This document shows positions 31,901-39,700 of a stretch of DNA of 41,372 nucleotides, piece after piece. The number at the start of each line of letters is the position of its first letter. Position 1 is the stretch's first letter. Source of the stretch: JAULUH01 sp032111745 (GTDB lineage: Bacteria; Chloroflexota; Anaerolineae; JAAEKA01); NCBI GenBank assembly GCA_032111745.1, contig JAULUH010000015.1:1-41372 (forward strand). Direction: 5' to 3'. The notes under the pieces are model-generated. The model saw only the letters and a program-made list of their open reading frames with translations, ran no database searches and was not told the DNA's origin. The translations under genes were made by a program, and so were the position numbers.

Positions 31901-32377
31901 CTCGGCCATCTTGTCCCGCAACCAGCGCAGCTGGGCCGGCTCATTCCAGTCCATCCAGTAGCCCAGGCGCACCGACTGCTCCGTCTGCAGCGCGGCGAAC
32001 CCCAACACGCGCTGCTTGCACAGGCTCACGAAACGCGCCAGGCCATACTCCTCGATGTCGCGCTTGGACGTGAAGCCCAGCTCGCGCTCCACGTTGACCT
32101 CGACCCAGAGCCCCTGGCAGTCGAATCCGTTCTGGAAGCGCTGGTCGTAGCCTTGCATGGCGTGAAATCGCTGGTACAGGTCCTTGTAGGTGCGGCCCCA
32201 GGCATGGTGCACACCCATGGGACCGTTGGCCGTGATCGGCCCATCGATAAAAGACCAGCGCGGCTGGCTCTTGTTCCTGGCCCACAGCTTTTCAAACGCC
32301 CGGGTGCGCTGCCAATAGTCGAGGATGGCATGCTCTTGGGCGATGAAGTCAGGTTTGTTCGGTACGGGTGCAAACAT
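28970..32377 (-). CDS. ileS: isoleucyl-tRNA synthetase
   Basis: 1135 aa, start at MFAPVPNKPDFIAQE with GAGG 5 bases before the ATG; 44 more in-frame codons upstream are the T-box terminator region, not protein. Class I synthetase core with a large editing domain. The HIGH element reads PMGVHHAWGRTYKD (about 53-66) and the KMSKS element reads AMHKSWGNAI (near residue 677), a variant seen in one branch of IleRS rather than the usual HxGH and KMSKS. ETGLPEAMLVWTTTPWTLTSN marks the editing domain. Cys pairs CWRCKQEL, CENSECGHF and CPQCGARAS may bind zinc. Expression is controlled by the Ile T-box. Confidence 0.95.
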   Translation of the reverse strand: MFAPVPNKPDFIAQEHAILDYWQRTRAFEKLWARNKSQPRWSFIDGPITANGPMGVHHAWGRTYKDLYQRFHAMQGYDQRFQNGFDCQGLWVEVNVERELGFTSKRDIEEYGLARFVSLCKQRVLGFAALQTEQSVRLGYWMDWNEPAQLRWLRDKMAEDPEQVITVEGPQGPVTGTVEQIVGQLGLPQLGGSYFTFSDENNYQIWSFLKRCWERGWLYQGTDVMPWCARCGTGISQHEIVTDGYEELTHTSIYVRFPLVDEQGAPRVDMETGLPEAMLVWTTTPWTLTSNVAAAVGPELSYVKVRQDDWVVYLSRGSLKRAMPGKLEVLAELKGSDLLGWRYAGPFDELPAVQQAFKAGNYQHQVIGWKDVGEEEGTGIVHIAPGCGAEDFQLSKQQGLPVVAPLDENGVYLDGFAWLTGRRVHEVAVPIFDDLTAKGRVYRLEDYTHRYPTCWRCKQELVFRLVDEWFISMGEVYDRPRQDLTKEEVDRSLRYQIMEVVDQIRWIPSFGYERELDWLRNMHDWMISKKRYWGLALPIWICENSECGHFHVVGSRAELEERAVHGWEVFDGHTPHRPYIDAVKIACPQCGARASRIADVGNPWLDAGIVPFSTLGYRTDPETWRHWFPADWISESFPGQFRNWFYSLLAMGTVMERQPPFLNVFSYATLVGEDGRAMHKSWGNAIDFHEGAERIGVDVMRWMFLDHKPEANLLFGYHRADETRRRFHIPLWNVYSFFVTYANLAPAWSGVGKWQAWQAAGNEQPVDGLLDRWITGRLQQLMQGVTEGLAQYDAESATVACEVFLDDLSNWYVRRSRRRFWEGDEAALDTLYYVLVTFARVLAPMVPFLSEAIYQNLVRSIDATAPESVHHTAWLQADHALVDPALLADMDLARAVVSLGHADRVAANIKVRQPLAGIKVVAAGKASSLARFADVIAEELNVKNVELAEGEAELVTYRILPVNRTLGPRFGKDFPAVRQGLSAANPHGVAAAVAAGQPVVVAVHGQPVQLAPEDILVQAEPLPGFQVTNDPQRGIVVALNTTISPELKAEGLAREVVRRVQQMRKDAGFELSDRIHTTYRAGDGELAAAIAAMVRYVQDETLSLSLEESDPAEGAYVERGEVDGTEITLGVLRVA

Positions 32378-32413
32378 AGCTACCTCAAGACAGGATACGC
32401 TGCTGGTAGATCG

Positions 32414-32446
32414 AAAAAAAGCTCTCATCCCCAAAGGGACGAGAGC
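32414..32446 (-). terminator. terminator arm of the ileS T-box
   Basis: GCTCTCGTCCC and GGGATGAGAGC form an 11-bp stem with one G-T pair, followed by seven T (32420-32414). Confidence 0.92.
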
Positions 32447-32712
32447 TGTGCCAGTTCCCGCGGTACCACCCTTGCTGGCGGCTGGAGCCTGAGGCCCGTT
32501 GCCGCCCACTCAATAGGATGCCATCACATCCCTGCAGCGATAACGGGCCACATCACCGGCCTGACTTACTGAATGCAGCGCATCGTTCAGCCGGCAGCTC
32601 CGGAGGGATTTTTAACAGGGTCGCCTCGCCTGGCTTGCACCATCCCAGGCTCGCTGGACAGGCGACGGCCCGCCTACTCGTCTCCATCAATGCCTGTCTC
32701 TATTGACTTTGT
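32414..32712 (-). promoter_or_regulatory. T-box riboswitch, isoleucine-specific, of ileS
   Basis: The leader holds all main T-box parts. Stem I region (32712 to about 32600) has GACGAGTAGGC (AGTA loop side), GTCGCCT/AGGCGAC and the GCCTGG/CCAGGC distal stem with its GGTGCAAG loop. The likely specifier is ATC at 32609-32607, an Ile codon. The T-box sequence AGGGTGGTACCGCGG (about 32473-32459) contains TGGT, which pairs with the ACCA end expected for uncharged tRNA-Ile with discriminator A. AAGGG of the T-box can pair with CCCTT in the terminator arm to form the antiterminator. Uncharged tRNA-Ile would allow read-through into ileS. Confidence 0.92.
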
Positions 32713-32718
32713 GCGGCC

Positions 32719-32747
32719 ATTTAACCACAGGACCAATCAGTTGTCAA
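32719..32747 (-). promoter_or_regulatory. promoter of the ileS leader
   Basis: Minus-strand TTGACA (32747-32742), 17-base spacer, TTAAAT (32724-32719). Confidence 0.75.
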
Positions 32748-32993
32748 CTGGCCTTCAACACGGCTCAGGACTTCTCAAAAGCTTCTTCCTGCGCCACGGC
32801 GCGATCTGCCAGGGCTGTGAGCGGCGCGCCATCCATACCAGGATGCGATTCCCCCCGCCCGCCCTTTCCCATCGTGGGGACGGGCTCGCCTCGCCCTTGC
32901 GCTCAGCCCCCGCGTCTCGCCCGCGACCTGCAGCCCTGCCACCCCCTTTAGCCATCGTTGCCACAATCTCCCGGCTTGTGGATTGGGCCAGTG
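32748..32993. other. intergenic stretch between degT-like gene and ileS promoter
   Basis: No convincing gene on either strand. It contains a G-rich run on the minus strand (32870-32851: GGGAAAGGGCGGGCGGGGGG), which fits the four-tract G-quadruplex rule, and loosely paired GC-rich segments near it. No intrinsic terminator with a T run is visible for the degT-like operon. Confidence 0.5.
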
Positions 32994-34172
32994 CTATGCC
33001 ATCTTGATCCCCTCCACCATCCGCTCGACATCCTCGTCTGTCACATAATGATGCGTGGGCAGGGTCAGCAGATGGCGCGCTACATGGTCAGCACCGGGGT
33101 AATGGCCGTGCTTTAACTCCGGGAAAAGCTCAGGTAGCGGCCGCCGGTACATCTTGCCCACCCCGATGCCTGCCGCCCACAGCCTTCCAAACACCTGCTC
33201 GCGCCGGTCCTCAGACTCCACCAGCACCGGCAGGCGCAGGTAGATGGGCTCAGCCCCTGGATCCACCGCCGGAAACGCCATCCCCGGCACTCCCGACAGG
33301 CGCTGCAGCAGCTGGCCTGCCCGCGCGCGCCGGCGCAGGTTGATGGCGTCCAGGCGAGGCAGGAGGCGGAGGCCGGCCGCGGCCTGGGCAGGCGTCAGGC
33401 CAGCCAGGCGATATCCCCAGCTTTCCTCCCGATCGCCCACTCGATGCAGGCCCACGCGCGTTGCTGCGTACCAGCCCCTGGGATGAAAGGCCAGGTTGAA
33501 TGCGGCCAAACGGGCCTGTGCCACCGCCGACTGCCCTCGCGAGGCCCTGGGCAAAGCCTGCCACCACTGGCCCACCAGGGATAGGTCCTCCTCCCGATTC
33601 ACGCTCAGCCCACCTCCGCCGCCTGTGGACAGGGGCTTGCCCGGGCCAAAGCTATAGAGCCCAAACCGTCCCGCGGTACCCACCAGCTGGCCGCCGCTAC
33701 GTGCCCCCATGGCCTGGGCAGCGTCCTCGATGACCACTGCGCCTGCCTGCTCGGACCAGGCCAGTACCTCCGTCATAGCCTGGGGCAGGCCAAAAGGGTG
33801 GACCTGGATCACGGCCAGGGTGCGCTGGTCGATGGCCCGGGACAGGGCTGCGGCCTCCATGCCCAGGGTCTCAGGCGAGACGTCCACCAGCCTGGGGTGC
33901 AGCTCCAAGTCCAAAATGACCCGGGCCAGGGAGGGACAGGTGTAGGCCGGCAGCACCACATCGCGGCGGCGGTCACCTGCGGCTTCGGCTAGGGCCCGCA
34001 GCACTAGATAGAGTACGGTGCGACCCGACGCGGCCAGGTGGCACCGGGGCATAGCCAGGTAGCCGGCCACAGCCCTGGCAAACGCGTCCACGTCTGCCGG
34101 ACCAGCCTGCAAACCCCGGCGCAAGTCGGCTGCCGGCACCGGCGTCGCTGCTGGCGGCAGGTGGCGCAGCAC
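32994..34172 (-). CDS. DegT/DnrJ/EryC1-family PLP aminotransferase
   Basis: 392 aa from a GTG preceded by GGAG; upstream codons overlap the MFS gene and are out of character. Motifs: SGRTVLYLVLRAL (residues about 48-60), VVLPAYTCPSLA, VIEDAAQAMGARSGG (PLP-binding Asp in EDAAQ) and YSFGPGKPLSTGGGGGL with the Schiff-base Lys. DegT-type enzymes transaminate keto sugars for surface polysaccharides or antibiotics. C-terminal LTLPTHHYVTDEDVERMV is also typical. It lies 7 bases after the MFS exporter stop, so the two are cotranscribed. The sugar substrate is unknown and no other sugar-nucleotide genes are adjacent. Confidence 0.9.
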   Translation of the reverse strand: MLRHLPPAATPVPAADLRRGLQAGPADVDAFARAVAGYLAMPRCHLAASGRTVLYLVLRALAEAAGDRRRDVVLPAYTCPSLARVILDLELHPRLVDVSPETLGMEAAALSRAIDQRTLAVIQVHPFGLPQAMTEVLAWSEQAGAVVIEDAAQAMGARSGGQLVGTAGRFGLYSFGPGKPLSTGGGGGLSVNREEDLSLVGQWWQALPRASRGQSAVAQARLAAFNLAFHPRGWYAATRVGLHRVGDREESWGYRLAGLTPAQAAAGLRLLPRLDAINLRRRARAGQLLQRLSGVPGMAFPAVDPGAEPIYLRLPVLVESEDRREQVFGRLWAAGIGVGKMYRRPLPELFPELKHGHYPGADHVARHLLTLPTHHYVTDEDVERMVEGIKMA

Positions 34173-34179
34173 GGCTCGG

Positions 34180-35421
34180 CTACTCCAGCCGGCGCACGCC
34201 GGGCACCAGGACCAGGAGGGCCGCAGCAGCAGCCAGGGCCAGCATTCCAGCAAGGGCCAGCGCCGCGGGCAGGCCAGTGCGAACCGCCAGGGTGCCGACA
34301 GCAACATTGCTCAAGGTGTCCGACCCGGCATGCACCTGGCTATAGACGGTCATCACCCGGCCCCGCACCCGGTCCGCGATGTTTACCTGTACCAGGGTTA
34401 TAGCCAGGCTCTGCACGATCAACAGGGCCATGCCCAGCCCAACGAGAGTGACGCCGGCCATCACCATGCCTGTGGCCTGAGAGAAGGCGATCAGCAACAG
34501 AGGGAGGGCCAGGCTGGTCACAGCCAGGGAACGGCCCCGACCCTGGCTCTTCAGCCGGGCGACTACAAAGGTGCCGATCACCGCGCCTAACGCTGCGGCC
34601 GCCAGCAGCAGGCCCAGGCCCACGGCACCAGTGTGCAGAACCTCTTGGGCAAAGGCCGGCATCATGCCATACACCGGCCAGGCCAGCCCGCCGACCACAG
34701 CCATCAACGCAACGGTAGCCACCATGGTCCGGTCTGCCAGTAAGGCGCGGAAGCCCTCGAGCCAGGCTGAGCGCAGCGGCTGCCCGCCGGCATCGTGGCG
34801 CACGTCCGGCACCCGGATCAGGAGCAACGCTGCGATGGGAGCCAGGTAGGTGGCCGAGTTGAGGAGCATGGTGCCCCCCGCGCCCACGGCGGCGATCAGC
34901 AGCCCCGACAAAGCATAGCCCACCAGGCTGGCGAAGTTGAAGATGGCGCCGTTGAGCGCCACGGCATTGGCCAGGGAATCGCGATCAACCAGCTCCACCA
35001 CAAAGGCGCGCCTGGCCGGATGGTCGATGGCCAGCAACGCGCCAAAGACGAAGTACAACAGGACGATGGTGCCCAGGCTGAGCCGGTCTGTGATGGCCAA
35101 TAGGCCGAAGATCGCAGCCTGCACCATCAGGCCCACCTGGGTGGCCAGGATCACCTTGCGCCGGGGATAGCGATCGATCAGCACGCCCCCGAGCAAAGAG
35201 ATGGGGATGACAGGCAATAAGGCCAGGAAGCTCACCATGCCCAGCCAGAAGGTCGACTCGGTGAGCTCATACACCAGCCAGCCCTCGGCCACTACTTGAA
35301 CTGCAGTGCCCACGTTGGAGACGATTTGCCCCACCCAGAACAGGCGGAAATTGCGGAAGCGCAGGGCCGGAGCATTCCGGGCCCAATCTACCCGGCCAGG
35401 CCAACCACGGCCCTCAATCAT
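34180..35421 (-). CDS. MFS transporter, MFS_3/EntS type
   Basis: 413 aa; the start MIEGRGWPG overlaps the upstream lipoprotein gene by 8 bases. FRNFRLFWVGQIVSNVGTAVQ at the first helix, LPVIPISLLGGVLIDRYPRRKVILATQ (the loop 2-3 motif of the superfamily) and about 10-12 hydrophobic helices through LVLVPGVRRLE. The first 90 residues match the pattern of enterobactin-exporter-like (MFS_3) proteins, which export small metabolites by proton antiport across the cytoplasmic membrane. Operon with an anchored lipoprotein upstream and a DegT aminotransferase downstream. The substrate cannot be told. Confidence 0.9.
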   Translation of the reverse strand: MIEGRGWPGRVDWARNAPALRFRNFRLFWVGQIVSNVGTAVQVVAEGWLVYELTESTFWLGMVSFLALLPVIPISLLGGVLIDRYPRRKVILATQVGLMVQAAIFGLLAITDRLSLGTIVLLYFVFGALLAIDHPARRAFVVELVDRDSLANAVALNGAIFNFASLVGYALSGLLIAAVGAGGTMLLNSATYLAPIAALLLIRVPDVRHDAGGQPLRSAWLEGFRALLADRTMVATVALMAVVGGLAWPVYGMMPAFAQEVLHTGAVGLGLLLAAAALGAVIGTFVVARLKSQGRGRSLAVTSLALPLLLIAFSQATGMVMAGVTLVGLGMALLIVQSLAITLVQVNIADRVRGRVMTVYSQVHAGSDTLSNVAVGTLAVRTGLPAALALAGMLALAAAAALLVLVPGVRRLE

Positions 35422-36610
35422 GGTCACGGTGCACAGGATTGCGCTGTCTGGCCAGCGCCACGGCCAGCGCCCCCGCAAGCCCTGCACCGACAATTCCCAA
35501 GACCACCAGCACCCAGGGCTGCAGGGTACCACCAGGCGCGGCCGCTGCCTGGTTAGCGGAAGCACTGGCAGCCAGGGCAACGGCCTGATCCGGTGTGGCC
35601 GTGGGGGAAACCGAGCTCGCTGGCGCCGGCAAAGCCGCCAGCGCCTGACCCGGCACAACAGCCGGCTCGGACTCCGGCGTCGAAGTACCCGGCGTCGTAG
35701 GCACAGGCGTAGGCGTGGCTGCCGGGGTCACAGGGCTGGCAACAGGAGCGGGGGCCCCCACCCCTTCCGCTGCGTCCGCAGGCTGCGGGGTCTCCTCAGC
35801 GGCCTCAGCCACGCGGGGCCCCGAACCCAGGCCCGCCAGCGGGGTGGCCGTCTCCGCTGCCGGGAACTCGGTGTGCAGCTTGCGCACAAGATCCTCGGCT
35901 ATGTCTACCGTGCTGACACTGGTCAGGATGGATACGCCATCGATGCTGTCGCCCAGAGACCGCACCAGGTCGACCAGTTGATCTAGATCCCCCTCTGTGC
36001 GCAGTTGCACCGAGATCTGGATGTCGGGGTTGGCCTGGCGCAGCATCTCCGCCAGAGGCAGCACGTAGGCCCGTACGGTCTCGGGCTCGGTCTGGATGCG
36101 CTGTACCTGGAGCACAAACATGTCCACGTACGGCGCCATCTCTACGCCGTAGTTGAGGGCAAAGAACCGGTCGGGGCCCACGGCCAGCCCGACGCCATAC
36201 TCGTCGGCCAGCTCGCGCATGCTGCGAATCCCCGCAATGGGATCGGCCTGCTCACCTTGTGGGCTCACCGGCCCGCTCTCGATGTTGTAGCCGATGATGT
36301 CTACTTGATCCTTCCACAGCGGCATCAGCTCCGCAGCCTCCACGGCCGACTTGAACACCAGCAGCCGGCGGCCGGCCGTGATCCCGTTGAGGATCGGTGC
36401 TTGCTGCACCCGATCCGCCCGGGCAATATCCTCGGGCTGCGCACTGCTATTGAACCAGTCGATCAAGGCCGGCCCCATGCTGATGTCCAACCACAGCGCG
36501 CGCTCCGGCACGGCCGTTGGTGGAGGCGTCTCCTGCGCCACCGTTCCCGGGGCACATCCCAGGAGCACCACAAAACATAGCAGCCAGACCCACCGTTTGC
36601 TCAAACCCAT
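35414..36610 (-). CDS. lipoprotein with TIM-barrel-like domain, P/T-rich linker and C-terminal membrane helix
   Basis: 398 aa from the ATG at MGLSKRWVW; a GTG 8 codons earlier is possible. A type II signal peptide ends in LLGC (Cys19), suggesting lipid anchoring. Residues about 35-260 alternate strands and helices (LWLDISMGPALIDWF, DIIGYNIESGP, GVGLAVGPDRFFAL, YVDMFVLQVQRIQ, QISVQLRTEGDLDQL), like a glycosidase-type barrel, but no family or catalytic pair is identified. Then comes about 110 residues rich in Ala, Pro and Thr and finally a hydrophobic helix (PWVLVVLGIVGAGLAGALAVAL) with a basic end. Anchors at both ends are unusual. First gene of the operon with the MFS exporter. Confidence 0.72.
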   Translation of the reverse strand: MGLSKRWVWLLCFVVLLGCAPGTVAQETPPPTAVPERALWLDISMGPALIDWFNSSAQPEDIARADRVQQAPILNGITAGRRLLVFKSAVEAAELMPLWKDQVDIIGYNIESGPVSPQGEQADPIAGIRSMRELADEYGVGLAVGPDRFFALNYGVEMAPYVDMFVLQVQRIQTEPETVRAYVLPLAEMLRQANPDIQISVQLRTEGDLDQLVDLVRSLGDSIDGVSILTSVSTVDIAEDLVRKLHTEFPAAETATPLAGLGSGPRVAEAAEETPQPADAAEGVGAPAPVASPVTPAATPTPVPTTPGTSTPESEPAVVPGQALAALPAPASSVSPTATPDQAVALAASASANQAAAAPGGTLQPWVLVVLGIVGAGLAGALAVALARQRNPVHRDHD

Positions 36611-36746
36611 CCCTTGTGCCGTCCTTCGATTCACAGGATCTCCATGCCTCGCGCCAGCGTGCGGCCTGCGCCGCGACGGGCTGACAAGTCACCCACCGCC
36701 TCTCCTACCGCAACCTCAGCCCTGGCTCGAGACCATCCGCTAGCCA

Positions 36747-36775
36747 TTGTACAGTCTAAGCAGCCAGGAGGCAAA
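36747..36775 (-). promoter_or_regulatory. promoter of the lipoprotein-MFS-DegT operon
   Basis: Minus-strand TTGCCT (36775-36770), 17-base spacer, TACAAT (36752-36747). It begins 4 bases after the stop of the giant TPR gene, so the downstream operon can be transcribed independently. Confidence 0.55.
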
Positions 36776-36778
36776 GTC

Positions 36779-39700
36779 TCATTCCTCGGCGCTTTCGGTG
36801 GGCACGGCCAAACCCTGTACGACCTCCCGGGCCCGGTCAGAGTACTGCCCGGCCTGGGCCGTCTTGCCCTCAGTACGCGCTAGGTCGGCCAGGCGCAAAT
36901 ACCCCAGGGGGTTGCCAGGGGCCAGCTCGATCACTTCCTCATAAGCGGCCCGGGCCTCGGAGTTCTGCGCCGCGGCCACCTGCAGATCGCCCAGGAGGAG
37001 CAGGGCATCCACGGATCCAGGCTCCCGGTCCAAAGCCGCCTGGGCATCCTGCAATGCGTCTCCGGTACGGCCCAGCGAGGCCAGCAACGTCGCGCGGGCC
37101 AGCCTGTTCGTGGCCGTCGGCGCCCGCTCTATCACCTGGTCCAATAGCGTGAGAGCCTGGTCCTGCTCGCCCTCTCCGGCCAAGAACGCTGTATAGTTGC
37201 CGAGCAGCTCACCCGACATGGGCACGTACCGTAGGCCGCGTTCATAGATGGCTCGCGCTTCGTCCGGCCGTTTTTGGGCCTCGTAAACCGCCGCCAGGCC
37301 AGTATATGCATCAGCCCGGGTGGGATCCGCAACCAGCGCCTCGGCATAGCTCCTGATGGCTTCTGCCGCCTGTGCCTCGCTGAGGCGGCCCGTCCTCGTA
37401 CTCTCGCCCGCGGCAGATTCGGCGGCCAGGCCAGCCCTGGCCAGCCACACGTCAGGCAGGTCCGGATAGCGATCTGCCACTTGCTGCAGCTGCTCCTCCG
37501 CCTTCGACGAGTCTCCCGTCGCCAGATAATGCCTGGCCAGAGCCAACAGGAGCTCAGGGCTCGCGCCGTTGTCCTTGATCCCTGCCTCGAGGGCCGCCAG
37601 GGCCTCGCCAGCCTGCCCCTGCGACTGCAGCAGATCGTGACCGGCGATGAAGAGCACGGCGGGCTCCCGGGCCAGCATCTGCCCATCCTTTAGTAGGGCC
37701 AGGGCATCGCCCATGCGGCCCTGTTTGACCAAAATCTGGGCAGCCGCCAGGTAGCTGGTGGTCTCGCCAGGCTGCAGCTCGATCGCCTTCTCGTAGTTGG
37801 CCAGCGCATCCAGGGGCTTGCCCCGCAGCGCCAGCAGGTCACCCGCGGCGGCATAGACATCCACCGAGTTAGGAGCCACCAGCCTGGCCTTGAACAGGGC
37901 CCTACTGGCACCGTCGAGGTCACCCGTCGCCATGCTGACCTGGGCCTGTGTCAGCAGCAGTTCGATATCCTCCGGTCGTTTCGCCAACATGTCGCGCAGG
38001 AAGGCCAGGGCCAGGTCGTGGTTGCCGTAGCGCACCAGGGAGGTCAGCAGGTCGAGATTGGCGGGATGGCCGGCCGGGGAGAGCGCGGCGGCCCGCACGT
38101 ACCAGTCCCGGGCCCGCTGGAAGTTGCCCAGCCGGTTCTCCAGGTCGCCCATCCTCACGTAGGCCGCCACATCCAGGGCGTCGATCGCCATGGCCCGCTC
38201 CAACAATGCCCTGGCCTCCTTGAAGCGCTCCTGGTCAGCGTATAGCTCGCTGAGTCCTACATATCCCGCCGGGACACCGGCGTTCATCTCAATGGTCTGG
38301 AGGTAGATAGCCTCGGCTTCCTCATCGCGTTCCCGCTCCTGCAAGGCCTGGGCCAAGGCCAGGGTGGCCTGGGCATGGCCCGGATGAGTCGCCGCGATCT
38401 GTTGGAGAAGTTCAAATGCCCGTTCCGTATCGCCCTGCCCATCCAGGGCATGGGCCAGGGCCAGCTGGGTCTCGGCCGAGCCCGGCGCTACGTCCACGGC
38501 AGCCTGCGCATAGCGTAGCCCAGTGTTGCGATCCGTCCTGCGCTGCGCGATGTTCGCCAGGGCCAGGTAAGCATCGGACAACCACCCGTCCAGCTGCAGG
38601 GCCTGGTGATAGGCCTCCTCAGCGTCATCCCACTGGTTGCCAGCCGCATACAGGTCGCCCAGATCCTTGTAGCGGCGGGCGATCAGCGCCGGCTCCCAGT
38701 TCTCCCGCAGTGCCCGGTCGATGACCTCCCGGTAGGCGGTAACAGCCTCCTCCACCCGGCTGCCCAGTTGAGGACTGTCAGGCAATGCCTCGACCACCGC
38801 TGGTCGCATGACAGGCCCTGCCGCCTCGATCAGGGCCCCAGTCTCCGCCTCCCGCAGCTCCTCCAGGGCCCTGCTGACTGATGCTACCGCGGTTTCGCCA
38901 GATTGCTGGCTGGCTAGCGAGGGCGGCAACTGCGCCAACAGCGAGCCAACGCCGTTGCCCGCCGTCGACTGCGCAGGTCGTTGCAGGCCGGCCAGGGCCA
39001 GGCCGGGGATGGCCCGGGAATAGCCCGCGGCCTCGGCCGCTCGCCCGGTGGCGTAGAGCAGGTCGGCCAGCCGCGCGTAGGCAGTCACATTCTCGGCATC
39101 CAGCTCCATCGCCGTTCTATAGGTAGCCTCGGCCGCACGAAGATCCCCGCGCCTGCGCTGCGCATCGCCCAGCAGCACATGCGCCCACGGGGCGTCCGGC
39201 GCCGCCGATACCGCCGCCCGGTAGAAATTCATGGCCTCGTCCAGCTGGCCCAGGTCCTCATGCAGGCCGGCCAGCCGCGCGTAGACAAAGGCCCGGGTCA
39301 GGCTCAGTGCCCGGGGGCGCAGGCGAGCCGACACGTCGAGACTCTCCAGCTTCATGAGGGCCAGGCGATAGGTGGCGGTGGCCTCCTCGGCATCGCCCAC
39401 TCGCTGCAGCTGGTCACCCAGGTCCAACAGCAGGCTGACCTCGTCAGGATTGGCCCGCACTGCCGCTCGCAACAGCTCGACTAGCTCCTCGGGCGTGCCT
39501 CCGCGCGGCCCCAGGTTGTTGCGCAAGGAGATGTAGGCCTCTACCTGCGTCGGATCTAGCTCCAGGGATCGGCGATAGGCCGCCGCTGCTTCCTCATGGT
39601 TCCGCTGCTTGAAATGGATATCGCCCTGTAGCTTGTAGGCCACCGCATCCGACGGCCGCAAAGCCAACACATGAGCCAGCTCCGCTGCCGCTTCCTCCAG

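Noticed and set aside
32378..32509. An N-terminal extension of IleRS of 44 residues
   Set aside because: These bases hold the T-box antiterminator and terminator; the ATG at 32377 has its own ribosome site and starts the conserved sequence.
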